From NCBI GenBank assembly GCA_015665455.1, contig JADFAD010000009.1:62001-126000 (forward strand): a stretch of 64,000 nt of DNA, given 5' to 3'. Positions 44,698 through 54,023 of the stretch are shown one piece after another. The stretch's first letter is position 1; every line of letters starts with the position of its first letter. Both the position numbers and the translations under genes were made by a program. Source of the stretch: Oceanospirillaceae bacterium. GTDB lineage: Bacteria > Pseudomonadota > Gammaproteobacteria > Pseudomonadales > Litoribrevibacteraceae. The notes below the pieces were generated by a model. The model was not told the origin of the DNA and did no database searches. It saw only the letters and a program-made list of their open reading frames with translations.

Positions 44698-47600
44698 GAC
44701 CCAATCTACTAACGTTACAAGCATTTGGGCCTTTTTCAGGAACAGAAAAGATAGAATTTGATCGTCTTGGCTCGAACCCGTTATTCTTAATTAATGGGCC
44801 TACTGGGGCAGGTAAAAGCTCGATACTGGATGCCATCTGTTTTGCTCTCTATGGCCAAACCACGGGCAAAGAGCGTGAAGCAACGCAAATGCGTTGTGAT
44901 CACTCTTCGCCAGAATTACTGACAGAAGTAGCCTTAAGTTTTTCCTTAGGCAGTCTTAAATATCGAGTAAGACGAGCCCCCACGCAAGAAAAGCCTAAAG
45001 CACGCGGCGATGGCACGACAACACACCAAACAGAAGCCCAACTTTGGGAAGTTAACAACGCAGGTGAAGAATCATTACTTGTCCCCAAAAGCGCCTCAGA
45101 AGTCACCAAAACCATAGAGAACCTTACCGGCTTAAACGTTGAACAATTCAGACAAGTGATGGTGTTACCACAAGGGAAGTTTCGCGAATTTCTAATGGCC
45201 GATTCTAACCAACGTGAATCCATCTTCAGTAAACTGTTTCAAACTCAAATCTATAAACGCTTAGAAGATGCCTTAAAAGAACGCGCATCCAGTATCCGTA
45301 AAGACGTTGAAACGCTTCGTAATAAAACTGCGGGCATCCTTCACGGAGCAGACCTTGAAACTGAGGAACAGCTACACCAGTGCTTACATGAATTACAACC
45401 GAATTTAACATCACTGGAAGAGAAGAAAACGGAAACAGCGAAGACTTTAAGCCAATCAGAAAAGAACCTTGAAACAGCCGCGCTCACCCATAAAGCCTTT
45501 GAGACACTGGAAAAAACAAAAGCGGAACTCGAACAATTACAATCAAAAAGTGGGCTCGTATCTGAACAAAAAAACACGTTAACTCGTGCAAAATCTGCTC
45601 AAAGTATCGCTCACATTAAAACGGCTTTGGTTAAGTCTCAAGAAGCCAACAAACGGCTTTTGACTGACATTGATCAAACCCAAACAAACATAGAGCTACG
45701 CACTCAAAGCCACCAAAAAGCGGCTCAAACGTTCAAAGAAGCAGAGTCAGCCTTTCTTGCCTCGGACGACCTAAAAAAGCAAAGCAACGATCTAAAAGCC
45801 AAATTGCCTTTAATCGAACAGCTTGCCCAAGCTGACAGCGAACTACAAAAGAAAAAGCAGTCGGAATTAACGTCCTCCAAAGCCTTAGCTTCCGCAACCC
45901 AAGACTTAACTCATATTCGTAAATCGCTTGAAGCCAATCAAACGAAGCTCTCTGAATTAAGACAAGCCACGTTAACATTACCACAACATCAGGTTGAGTT
46001 AGATACCCTTAAACGTCTAGGCCTACAACGCGCGAAATTGGATACGTTACTCTCGGAAAAGAATCGCTTAACCCAAGAAATTAACACCCAAACAAGTCAC
46101 TTAGCTCAGGCTACTCAAAACGCACAAAACCAAGAAACTCACATTAAAACGCTTGAATTAAGCTGGCACAGCAATCAAGCCGCTATCTTAGCTTCGGAAC
46201 TCCAACATGGAGCACCTTGCCCAGTATGCGGGGGCTTAGAACACCCTAGCCCAGCGAATATGTCAGCAACCAATCAAGCGCAAGCAGCCACCCGAGAGCA
46301 CATTGATCAAGCCAAAGTAATGCTCGATCCTCTTTTTAAAGCCCAAAACCAAGCACAAAACGCGTTAGTTCAAGCCCAGACCAATCAACACAATAACAAT
46401 CAATTAATCACTGAATTAACGAACGAATTGGGTGAGCATCAATTCAAGGCTACGGATCAGCTTAGACAAGAATACAAGACCCTTGATCACCACGTTAAAT
46501 TACTTATAAGCCAACAAACTGAAGCTCAGGACTGTGACAAAATTGCAGCAGATCTTACCCAGAAGCATGTTTCGGCAGAACAACATCTAGAGTCCGTTCG
46601 CAACCAATTGCACAGTGACCAACAGGCCTTAACCGTTGCCACCCAAGCCGTTGAACATATTCGAAGCCAATTACCCGAATCATATAGAATTTCGGGCGCG
46701 TTAGAGCAAAGGCTTCAACAACTGGAAACACAAATTCATCAGATAAGCGCCCAATACCAAGCTTCACAAACTGCGCTAAATACGTCAGCTCAACAACTGA
46801 CGCAAATACAAGCCACGTTAACTCAGCAACAAACTCAAACAGCTGGTTTAGAACAAGACATTCAAAGCGCATTGAATGATTGGCAACAATCCTTGATCTC
46901 AAGTGCTTTTGACGATGAAAGTGCTTTCCAGCAAGCGATTATTTCTGATCAGGAACAGGAAGCACTGCAGGCTGAAATTGATACTTACACGCAAGCATTC
47001 GTCGGAAGTGAAGCGAGCTTGGCTCAACAACAAAAACAACTCGAAAATCAATCAAAACCGAACATCGAACAACTGAAAACCATCCGTTCTGACGCTGAAA
47101 TACACGCATCTAAAGCGTTAAAAGATTGGAAGACAATAGACAATCGAGTTCAGCAATTGAAAGACGTTCAGATAAAACTGGATAACGTTCACAAAACCAA
47201 TAAAGACCTAGAAGACGAATATAAGGTTTTTGGCACGTTAAGCGATGTAGCCAATGGTCAAACCGGTGACAAAATCAGTCTGCAACGATTTGTCTTGAGT
47301 GTCTTACTCGACGATGTATTGATCGAAGCCTCACAGCGCTTACAAACCATGAGTAAAGGTAGATACCTACTGATCCGAAAAGAAGAACGCGCTAAAGGCA
47401 ATAAAGCCTCTGGCCTTGAACTTGAAGTAGAAGACGCTTACACAGGTAAAACCCGCTCGGTTGCGACCTTATCCGGCGGTGAATCCTTCATGGCGGCATT
47501 ATCACTGGCATTAGGATTATCTGATGTTGTTCAAGCCTACGCGGGGGGCATCAAGCTGGATACTCTATTCATTGATGAAGGCTTCGGCAGTTTAGATCAA

Positions 47601-47759
47601 GAATCCTTAGATCTTGCAGTCAAAACCTTGATTGATTTACAAGCCAGTGGCCGAATGATTGGCATCATATCTCATGTAAGTGAATTGAGAGAACAGATGG
47701 CGCTTAGGGTCGATGTTACCAGCAGCGCCTCGGGGAGCTCCGTAAACGTTGCTGCTTAA
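44694..47759 (+). CDS. sbcC: Exonuclease subunit SbcC (Rad50-like)
   Basis: The 1021-residue protein has Walker A NGPTGAGKSSILDAICFALYG near the start (~33-52), two long coiled-coil halves rich in Gln and Lys, a zinc-hook GAPCPVCGGLEHP (CxxC) near residue 505, and C-terminal signature LSGGESFMAALSLALG with Walker B LDTLFIDEGFGSLD. It forms the DNA-end-processing complex with SbcD. Its start overlaps the sbcD stop by 4 nt. Confidence 0.97.
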   Translation: MRPNLLTLQAFGPFSGTEKIEFDRLGSNPLFLINGPTGAGKSSILDAICFALYGQTTGKEREATQMRCDHSSPELLTEVALSFSLGSLKYRVRRAPTQEKPKARGDGTTTHQTEAQLWEVNNAGEESLLVPKSASEVTKTIENLTGLNVEQFRQVMVLPQGKFREFLMADSNQRESIFSKLFQTQIYKRLEDALKERASSIRKDVETLRNKTAGILHGADLETEEQLHQCLHELQPNLTSLEEKKTETAKTLSQSEKNLETAALTHKAFETLEKTKAELEQLQSKSGLVSEQKNTLTRAKSAQSIAHIKTALVKSQEANKRLLTDIDQTQTNIELRTQSHQKAAQTFKEAESAFLASDDLKKQSNDLKAKLPLIEQLAQADSELQKKKQSELTSSKALASATQDLTHIRKSLEANQTKLSELRQATLTLPQHQVELDTLKRLGLQRAKLDTLLSEKNRLTQEINTQTSHLAQATQNAQNQETHIKTLELSWHSNQAAILASELQHGAPCPVCGGLEHPSPANMSATNQAQAATREHIDQAKVMLDPLFKAQNQAQNALVQAQTNQHNNNQLITELTNELGEHQFKATDQLRQEYKTLDHHVKLLISQQTEAQDCDKIAADLTQKHVSAEQHLESVRNQLHSDQQALTVATQAVEHIRSQLPESYRISGALEQRLQQLETQIHQISAQYQASQTALNTSAQQLTQIQATLTQQQTQTAGLEQDIQSALNDWQQSLISSAFDDESAFQQAIISDQEQEALQAEIDTYTQAFVGSEASLAQQQKQLENQSKPNIEQLKTIRSDAEIHASKALKDWKTIDNRVQQLKDVQIKLDNVHKTNKDLEDEYKVFGTLSDVANGQTGDKISLQRFVLSVLLDDVLIEASQRLQTMSKGRYLLIRKEERAKGNKASGLELEVEDAYTGKTRSVATLSGGESFMAALSLALGLSDVVQAYAGGIKLDTLFIDEGFGSLDQESLDLAVKTLIDLQASGRMIGIISHVSELREQMALRVDVTSSASGSSVNVAA

Positions 47760-47784
47760 AAGTCATTTGAGGGGTTAACGCCAA

Positions 47785-47812
47785 GGCTCGTTTTGATGGA
47801 TCAAAACGAGCC
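47785..47812. terminator. Perfect stem between convergent sbcC and GST genes
   Basis: The 13-bp arms GGCTCGTTTTGAT and ATCAAAACGAGCC surround only GG, so the real loop takes some arm bases. It lies 25 nt past the sbcC stop. T-runs lie inside the stem rather than after it, so termination efficiency is uncertain. Confidence 0.55.
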
Positions 47813-47880
47813 AACTGCTTTACAAGATCTATCAAGAACTACTTAATACACAGTAGCACCATGATTACCAACACAAGCGT

Positions 47881-48582
47881 TTAACAACAGGCGCCGCTTT
47901 CACACAAAGCATCTGAAACACCATCACAATCCTGCCCTTTTCCAAGGAACGTTGTATCAGACAAATAGAAGCCAGTGAACGCCTCTTCAAAATCTTTATC
48001 GACTGATTTTTCTGCCAGACCTGTTTCCATGAGCGCTGATTGCCATGCTTTAACTTTAGGGAAATCCGCCAAAAAGTCATAGCACGTATGTTTGTTAATT
48101 ATGGAAGCTCTATGAAGTAAAGGCAGCCAAGCAACATCTACATTACTTAACACGTCACCATTAAAGTAGGGCCCTGAGTCTAGGGCAATTTCAGCTTTCT
48201 GGAACGCCTTCCCCAGTTTTTCGGTACGATCAAATAGCGTACGCTCATCAGCGCTGCGCATCGCTGAACACTGAACCAGATAATGCTTCGTTGCTTGATA
48301 GCTCCACGCTCTGTTCACTGCTCTCTGTTCAGATGATAGCTCAGGTTCTAAAGGTAGAATTACCTCATCCAAGTATTCCATAATCGCGTCGGATTCAAAC
48401 AAAGCAACGCCTGAGTTTGTCACTAACACAGGAACCTGACCCGTCGGAGACATATCAAGAAACCACTGAGGCTTATTACTTAAACTAATATACTCAATCT
48501 CATAAGGCACCTTCTTTGCCTCAAGCAAAGCCGTAACGCGATGAACAAATGGACAAATCTTGAAGCTAATAACTTTTATCAT
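47881..48582 (-). CDS. Glutathione-S-transferase-like protein with C-terminal cysteine tail
   Basis: The 233-residue protein has an N-terminal thioredoxin-like GST domain (IKVISFKICPFVHRVTALLE; MSPTGQVPVLVTNSGVALFE; SDAIMEYLDE) and the helical C-terminal domain. It ends in an unusual DCDGVSDALCESGACC tail with four Cys. The tail could bind metal or form a redox relay. It follows the sigZ gene after 65 nt and is likely part of its regulon; SigZ also ends in Cys pairs. The start is taken at the ATG at 48582 to match the family; an in-frame ATG at 48594 would add four residues. Confidence 0.86.
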   Translation of the reverse strand: MIKVISFKICPFVHRVTALLEAKKVPYEIEYISLSNKPQWFLDMSPTGQVPVLVTNSGVALFESDAIMEYLDEVILPLEPELSSEQRAVNRAWSYQATKHYLVQCSAMRSADERTLFDRTEKLGKAFQKAEIALDSGPYFNGDVLSNVDVAWLPLLHRASIINKHTCYDFLADFPKVKAWQSALMETGLAEKSVDKDFEEAFTGFYLSDTTFLGKGQDCDGVSDALCESGACC

Positions 48583-48647
48583 TTTCTTTCCCATCTTTCA
48601 TGTATGTACTTATAAGACGAAGGGAACGAAAAATAGACGAAGAAAAG

Positions 48648-49190
48648 TTAACAACGCTTACAGTTTTTTGATTTTGGTTCGAAATCCATAATATTGCCTT
48701 TGCTGTCTACACTGAAATGACAACAGGTTTCAAATAACCCTCGTAGATTGACCCGTGCCTTTTGAACTCGCGATTTAAGCGTTGAATACGACACACCTAT
48801 TGCTTCAGCAACGTCTCTTTGTGAGCGACCATTCAAATCGACTGAGGTCAACAAGTCAGCCTCTTCTTCTGGTAATGCCTTTATGAAGGGTTCAACACAC
48901 AAGGCCAATGATTGCTTAATATCTGCATCTTCTTCTTGATACCACATATCTTCAACATCTAGATCTTGGCGCTTACTTCTTTCTCGATAGAAATCAATAA
49001 TCGAATGATTCGCGATTTGATACAACCAAGATTTAATACTGGTCTGTGACTTTACGGTATGAAGATTATTATGAGTTTTTAGAAGAATGTTTTGTAAAAG
49101 GTCATCCACATCTGAGGGGTTTGATACCCTCGAATGTAAAAATGCTTTTAACCCTGTTTTGTATTCGGCCCAAATATGTTCAATATTCAT
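48648..49190 (-). CDS. sigZ: SigZ-type sigma factor
   Basis: The 180-residue protein has sigma region 2 (DVDDLLQNILLKTHNNLHT; SWLYQIANHSIIDFYRERSK) and region 4 (LNGRSQRDVAEAIGVSYSTLKSR). It ends with a Cys-rich tail, FETCCHFSVDSKG then KNCKRC, typical of SigZ-like sigma factors. The tail may sense metal or redox state. No anti-sigma gene is beside it, so the tail may regulate it directly (inference). It lies just upstream of the GST-like gene on the same strand. ECF-type sigmas control stress responses. Confidence 0.9.
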   Translation of the reverse strand: MNIEHIWAEYKTGLKAFLHSRVSNPSDVDDLLQNILLKTHNNLHTVKSQTSIKSWLYQIANHSIIDFYRERSKRQDLDVEDMWYQEEDADIKQSLALCVEPFIKALPEEEADLLTSVDLNGRSQRDVAEAIGVSYSTLKSRVQKARVNLRGLFETCCHFSVDSKGNIMDFEPKSKNCKRC

Positions 49191-49267
49191 AAAACTAAGC
49201 GCTAAGTTACAGAAGATGAATAATTAGTGGTCTGAAAACTGTCATTTTAGTTCATCTTTTTCTGAAA

Positions 49268-50401
49268 CTAAAACAATCCCAGTGCTGCGTCGGTGTATCG
49301 AGTTGGCAGTCGAGGTAAACCGTTTGCGGCTTCAACAGGCGTTAAAATAATGCCACCAGACGGTATATTAAAAAAGGAACCTTGAAAGGTCTGTTGAAAA
49401 TTAGAATGATCTACGATGGTCTCACCCTGTAGGTCCTGAGTATATGAGGGTACCAGATTACCGTGAGGATCTTTCGCCCATGAAATGTCCTTTTTCTGTG
49501 TTGAAAGAAAAAAGTTATTTACTAAGCCATTATCGCTGTCTTTACCAATCTCAATGGATTGAAATTTACTTAATGAATGACAAGTATCAACGATTAGAAG
49601 TGAACAATTACCCGGTGTAAGGTTAGGCGTAAACGGGCCAACACTTACAGCAACGTCATCTCCATCTAAAATCCCTATGTACTGAGCACGGATAGGATCA
49701 AAACTACCATTATTATTGCCGTTCGGATCACCACCTTCTCCGTATTGAAGATAGGCTCTTGATTTAATATTAACACCCAAACCGAGAAAAATGGGTTGGA
49801 ACCCTTCAATGCTCACATCAATATTACCCGTCAGCGCTTCAATATCCCCAGACAACATGCCACCTGCTTGGTTAGCACCTAATCGAACGCCAATGACTTC
49901 TTTAGTACCATTAGGTCGACGTTCAAAAGCAACTTCAAAGAACGGGTCGATCAACTTAAATGGGTCAGTAGTCACACTGCCATCAGACTCTCTGTTATAA
50001 CTGCCCAATGCAAAGTCTTTAATACTGATATCTGCGCTTGCTACTTCCTGTGTTCGGTTTGGATCACACCCGGATGCAGGGCACGGCTCACCGTTTTCAT
50101 ACCTGGGGTATTTACCCAGTTCAAGATGATCAATAGAGAGCTGTGTTTCTATATCAGCACCAAAATTAACCTTCATAAATTCAGTATTAATGGTTTCACT
50201 TACGTCTGTATAACTGCTTGTCTGTTGAGTCACCTCATAGTTATCAAAAGAAATGTATGCCTGACCTGAGACTTCAGATAAATCATTATCATTAATGGGT
50301 TCCAAGTCAGAAAACACCTCTGCACTCCAACCCAATGAAGACAAAAAGCACACCAGCACCTTTCGATTGCTAACGTCAGGGATTAAGAAATTAAGCTTCA
50401 A
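49268..50401 (-). CDS. Exported DUF6160-like protein
   Basis: The 377-residue protein carries an N-terminal signal-like segment (VLVCFLSSLGWSAEVFS) followed by LEPINDNDLSEVSGQAYISFDN, the signature start of a widespread gammaproteobacterial family of exported proteins (DUF6160-like). The rest is beta-rich with Gly/Asn repeats and only a few Cys. It is probably secreted or outer-membrane associated; the function is unknown. It starts with TTG, with a strong AGGAGG 8 nt upstream. It is separated from sigZ by 77 nt. Confidence 0.8.
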   Translation of the reverse strand: MKLNFLIPDVSNRKVLVCFLSSLGWSAEVFSDLEPINDNDLSEVSGQAYISFDNYEVTQQTSSYTDVSETINTEFMKVNFGADIETQLSIDHLELGKYPRYENGEPCPASGCDPNRTQEVASADISIKDFALGSYNRESDGSVTTDPFKLIDPFFEVAFERRPNGTKEVIGVRLGANQAGGMLSGDIEALTGNIDVSIEGFQPIFLGLGVNIKSRAYLQYGEGGDPNGNNNGSFDPIRAQYIGILDGDDVAVSVGPFTPNLTPGNCSLLIVDTCHSLSKFQSIEIGKDSDNGLVNNFFLSTQKKDISWAKDPHGNLVPSYTQDLQGETIVDHSNFQQTFQGSFFNIPSGGIILTPVEAANGLPRLPTRYTDAALGLF

Positions 50402-50567
50402 AACACCACCCTCCTACCTTTCAAACACTAAATTTGTATTTGATTTTTTATTATTTTGTAGGACAATATATCAATCCAACAAATATTAAAAGATTAAATA
50501 GCGTTCTTTTTGTCACATTAGAACTATTCATAGTCCACTTTTGACACAAAATTTGAGATTTTGAGAT

Positions 50568-51254
50568 ATGAATCAAAAAGTTAATTATCGAAGAGAAATC
50601 ATTAGTAATATCGAAAGATACGCCAAGCTGAAACGCGTTAAGGGGACAAGTTCTTTCCTTCGACAACTGGGCCAAGTACAAAAATGGCAGAATGAAAGAA
50701 TGAACCTTTCTCACCAGGCTCAACTGGAGAACAAAGACACAAAAGTTCTGATTTCATACTTTTTAGATGAGATTTATACTGGGGTCGACCTATCAGACGT
50801 CATATCAAAATTAGAAAAAACGATCACATTTGCTGACAAGTTTTTTTCCAACCTTGAATTAGTATCCATTGCGATTGAGTTTAATGCCCTTACTGGCGAA
50901 TTAGATGAAAGAATCACAACCCATTTATTTCAAGAAATGAACATCAACCGAATATCCAAAAAGAGTTATAACCAAGCTCTACTGGAAATTAATGATCAAG
51001 AAGATAGAGTAAGACAACTTGAGTTGATTCGGCAGTTCGCCTCAGGGTTGGATGCTCTGTTGCTTGACCCCTCCAATCAACGAAAGTTTAAAATGGCAAA
51101 GTATCCTGCAAAGCTCGCTGGGTTAGGCTCTTTATATCAGCTCTTTGAAGACGGCTTTAAAGCCATGTTGTCTTTGAATAACCCGGAACGGATTATTAAA
51201 GAATTGCTCAGCCAAGAAAAGATCATTTTAGACAGGTACTATCTAGGCGCTTAA
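50568..51254 (+). CDS. FFLEELY-motif family protein, function unknown
   Basis: The 228-residue all-helical protein shows SYFLDEIYTGVDLSDVISKLE, which fits the FFLEELY-motif family common in Pseudomonas and relatives, and SGLDALLLDP in the C-terminal half. No membrane segment or signal is present. The function is unknown. It lies divergent from the DUF6160-like gene, 166 nt away, and convergent with the Lrp-type regulator. Confidence 0.78.
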   Translation: MNQKVNYRREIISNIERYAKLKRVKGTSSFLRQLGQVQKWQNERMNLSHQAQLENKDTKVLISYFLDEIYTGVDLSDVISKLEKTITFADKFFSNLELVSIAIEFNALTGELDERITTHLFQEMNINRISKKSYNQALLEINDQEDRVRQLELIRQFASGLDALLLDPSNQRKFKMAKYPAKLAGLGSLYQLFEDGFKAMLSLNNPERIIKELLSQEKIILDRYYLGA

Positions 51255-51330
51255 TCAAATTAGAGCTAAGCAACGTCCTTCAGAGGTAACCTACATCCAG
51301 CTCCATTCAACCGCCCTATTTCTTGTTGTT

Positions 51331-51359
51331 TTTACGTTTCTTATCATAAGAAACGTAAA
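51331..51359. repeat. Perfect 14-bp palindromic hairpin between convergent genes
   Basis: TTTACGTTTCTTAT, one base, then its exact complement. It lies 76 nt past the FFLEELY gene and 23 nt from the Lrp stop. No T-run follows on either strand, so it is a hairpin of uncertain use, maybe a weak bidirectional terminator. Confidence 0.6.
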
Positions 51360-51382
51360 CGTTTAAAAGAGTTTACGGTAAG

Positions 51383-51859
51383 TCATTTTAAGTGAGTTAA
51401 AGGGACAGCGGTTCTATCAATTATTTTTCTTAACACGAAGCTTGAATGAGCACCCGTTACACCAGAGATAGTGGTTAGCTTCCCTAATAAAAGCTCTTGA
51501 TAATGATCCATGTCTGTCACTAATACTTCCAATAGATAGTCCGCAGATTGTCCCGTAATCAAACTGCAAGAAATTACCTCTGGGTAATCTTGAATAATGC
51601 TTTCGAAGTTCTCAAAACGATCGGGCGTATGTCGATCCATGCTTATTTGAATCATGGCCGTTAACTTTAAGCCTAACTTAATTGGATCCAACAGAATCGC
51701 TTGCTTCGCAATGATTCCGTTATCTTCTAACTGTTTGACTCGTCTGGAGCACGGTGAAGGCGATAAGCCCACTTTCTCAGCAAGATCTATATTGCTGATG
51801 CTTCCATCTTTTTGTAATTCATCAAGAATCCTACGATCAGTTCGATCAAAAGTAATCAT
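51383..51859 (-). CDS. Lrp/AsnC-family regulator
   Basis: The 158-residue protein has an N-terminal winged HTH (FDRTDRRILDELQKDGSIS; DLAEKVGLSPSPCSRRVKQLE) and a C-terminal RAM effector domain (LEVLVTDMDHYQELLLGKL; TGAHSSFVLRKIIDRTAVPL). Such proteins sense amino acids and act as dimers to octamers. It is divergent from leuA, 393 nt away, so control of leuA is a natural guess. The ATG at 51859 with GGATGGG upstream is preferred over one at 51871. Confidence 0.92.
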   Translation of the reverse strand: MITFDRTDRRILDELQKDGSISNIDLAEKVGLSPSPCSRRVKQLEDNGIIAKQAILLDPIKLGLKLTAMIQISMDRHTPDRFENFESIIQDYPEVISCSLITGQSADYLLEVLVTDMDHYQELLLGKLTTISGVTGAHSSFVLRKIIDRTAVPLTHLK

Positions 51860-52252
51860 ATCGCTACCCATCCAGCAGAAAACAAAACAGAAAATGCCAA
51901 CAAGAAATACGTTTAAGCAATATTACACCAAAATAGTAATAATATTTAACCATAAATTGCTAATAGAGCTTGAATTTGTAGCACATTCGCAACCAAACAC
52001 CTATGCAACCCTCCTATAATTATCTACGTCATCACCGTGATCCGGTAGGCAAGTAAGAACACTTGGTGGGTATACCAAATGAGCTTACTGAAGGTACTGA
52101 AATATAAACCCACAAGGTTTATTGAGCGATGGAAACACGCCAGCGAATGCCTTACACAATGAGGCAGGTCACAATTTCAAACTCAGAAATTGGCAGCTCT
52201 ACCTGAATTTTTAATGAAGCGAATAAACAATACCTCAATCAAGGAATACAAC
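51860..52252 (+). promoter_or_regulatory. leuA promoter and structured leader
   Basis: A TATAAT (52015-52020) with no good -35 suggests an activator-dependent promoter, giving a leader of about 225 nt. In the leader, AGTAAG/CTTACT (52052-52057/52084-52089) enclose TTGGT/ACCAA (52063-52067/52074-52078), and ATAAACC/GGTTTAT (52104-52110/52116-52122) forms a second hairpin. GTGGGT (52066-52071) can instead pair with ACCCAC (52108-52113), excluding both. This is the layout of a conditional RNA switch or attenuator. The 5' part (51860-52010) holds sites for the divergent Lrp-type gene; I saw no specific boxes. Confidence 0.45.
52079..52162 (+). CDS. Possible 27-codon leader peptide in the leuA leader
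   Basis: The ATG at 52079, with GGTGGG 8 nt upstream, opens a 27-codon frame starting MSLLKVLKY with three Leu codons (TTA, CTG, CTG) in the first seven. The Leu codons lie in the 3' arm of the first leader stem. Leu-codon stalling could switch RNA folding, as in classical leucine attenuation. Only three Leu codons, without a long run, make this tentative. Confidence 0.22.
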   Translation: MSLLKVLKYKPTRFIERWKHASECLTQ

Positions 52253-53938
52253 ATGTCTGGTTTTACTCACACTAAGTATCGAGCATTTGCTCCTGTCAAA
52301 ATGACTAACCGTCAATGGCCGGATCAAATCATTACATCCGCGCCAAAGTGGTGTTCAGTAGATCTTCGTGATGGTAATCAGGCACTGATTGAACCGATGA
52401 GCGTTTCCCAAAAGCAGGAGATGTTTAAGCTGCTTGTTAAAGTTGGCTTCAAGGAAATTGAAGTTGGCTTCCCTGCTGCATCTCAACCGGACTTCGATTT
52501 TGTTCGATGGTTAATCGAAGAAGAACAAATCCCCGATGATGTGACGATCCAAGTATTAACACAAGCAAGAGAAGCGTTAATTGAACGCACCTTTGAATCT
52601 CTGAAAGGCGCTAAACGAGCGATTGTGCATGTATACAACTCAACATCTATTGTTCAAAGAGAGCAGGTTTTTCGTTTAGACAAACAAGGCATCATTGATA
52701 TTGCTGTCAATGGCGCTCGGCATGTAAAACGGTGCGCAGAACAAGCAACAGAAACCGAATGGACGTTCGAATACTCACCCGAGAGCTTTACAGGCACTGA
52801 GATAGAATTCTCAGTTGACGTTGTCAACAGTGTTATTGACGTATGGCAGCCGACCCCGAACAACAAAGCCATTATCAACTTGCCAGCCACTGTTGAGGTC
52901 TCCACACCCAATATATACGCAGATCAAATCGAATGGTTTTGTTCGAATGTTGCTAAACGCGATTCCATCGAGATCAGCGTTCACACCCATAATGACCGAG
53001 GCTGTGGCGTTGCAGCTGCTGAATTAGCCGTTATGGCAGGCGCAGAACGCGTTGAAGGTACATTGCTTGGTAATGGCGAGCGCACAGGCAACATGGATGT
53101 CGTCACCATGGCAATGAATCTATACAGCCAGGGTGTTGATCCCGAATTAAACTTGGAAGACATGGATGAAATTGTACGTGTTATAAAATCTTGCACTCAA
53201 CTTCCTGTTCATCCACGCCACCCATATGCGGGTGAATTGGTTTACACCGCGTTCTCAGGATCACATCAGGATGCGATTAAAAAGTGCTTAGATATCCGTA
53301 AAGACAAAGGTGAAGAAGCTAATGCGGCTTGGGAAGTCGCTTACTTACCTATCGATCCAACGGATTTGGGGAGAAGCTACCAAGAAGTCATCCGAGTTAA
53401 CAGCCAATCGGGTAAAGGTGGCGTCGCTTACTCATTAGAACAACAGTATGGATTACAGCTACCTAGATGGATGCAAATGTCTTTCAGTAACGTGGTGCAA
53501 CGTCATGCAGAACAGACGGCTTCTATTGTCAGCTCGGAGTCGATGAAAGCGCTGTTCGATCAAACGTATATGGCCGCAAGTAAACCATTTCAACTGGGTT
53601 CTTATTCGCACCACAGGAACACAAAAGACCAAGTTACGTCTATGATACAAACCCCTCAAGGGACATTTGAAATAACCGGTCAAGGTCATGGCGCAATCGA
53701 TGCCTTCACGCAAGCGCTTTCAAAGTACATTGGCATCAAGATAGATGTTCAGGAATTTCATGAACACGCCTTAACTCAAGGCAGTGATGCCAGCGCGATA
53801 TCTTATCTAAAAATGAACATTGAGGATCAGAAAATAGAAAGCGCTGCCATACATGAAGACACGCTTACAGCGACGATGAACGCAATTATTTGTGCAGTAA
53901 ATCAATATCATGCAGATGTAGACCAAGCTGCCGCTTAG
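52253..53938 (+). CDS. leuA: 2-isopropylmalate synthase
   Basis: The 561-residue protein is the long (Pseudomonas/actinobacterial) LeuA type. It has VDLRDGNQALIEPMS near the start, HTHNDRGCGVAAAELAVMAG with the metal-binding HxH, GNGERTGNMDV, and a C-terminal regulatory LeuA domain from about 440 on. It catalyses the first step of leucine biosynthesis, acetyl-CoA plus 2-oxoisovalerate, and the C-terminal domain should give leucine feedback. The ATG at 52253 follows AAGGA by 7 nt; an upstream in-frame TTG at 52190 is not needed. Confidence 0.96.
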   Translation: MSGFTHTKYRAFAPVKMTNRQWPDQIITSAPKWCSVDLRDGNQALIEPMSVSQKQEMFKLLVKVGFKEIEVGFPAASQPDFDFVRWLIEEEQIPDDVTIQVLTQAREALIERTFESLKGAKRAIVHVYNSTSIVQREQVFRLDKQGIIDIAVNGARHVKRCAEQATETEWTFEYSPESFTGTEIEFSVDVVNSVIDVWQPTPNNKAIINLPATVEVSTPNIYADQIEWFCSNVAKRDSIEISVHTHNDRGCGVAAAELAVMAGAERVEGTLLGNGERTGNMDVVTMAMNLYSQGVDPELNLEDMDEIVRVIKSCTQLPVHPRHPYAGELVYTAFSGSHQDAIKKCLDIRKDKGEEANAAWEVAYLPIDPTDLGRSYQEVIRVNSQSGKGGVAYSLEQQYGLQLPRWMQMSFSNVVQRHAEQTASIVSSESMKALFDQTYMAASKPFQLGSYSHHRNTKDQVTSMIQTPQGTFEITGQGHGAIDAFTQALSKYIGIKIDVQEFHEHALTQGSDASAISYLKMNIEDQKIESAAIHEDTLTATMNAIICAVNQYHADVDQAAA

Positions 53939-53961
53939 ATCTACGAAATGTTAACACCGTA

Positions 53962-53995
53962 ATAAACAATGAGGCCTCTCCCCCTCATTGTTTAT
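53962..53995. terminator. Terminator between leuA and diguanylate cyclase gene
   Basis: A 13-bp perfect stem (ATAAACAATGAGG and complement) with an 8-nt loop, 23 nt past the leuA stop and 28 nt from the end of the convergent gene. A/T-rich ends on both sides fit bidirectional use. Confidence 0.7.
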
Positions 53996-54023
53996 ACGCC
54001 CACCAAGAAAGACTTCATTCATC

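Noticed and set aside
52141-52203. Second short frame (ATG near 52147) as leuA leader peptide
   Set aside because: It contains no Leu codons, so it does not fit leucine attenuation.
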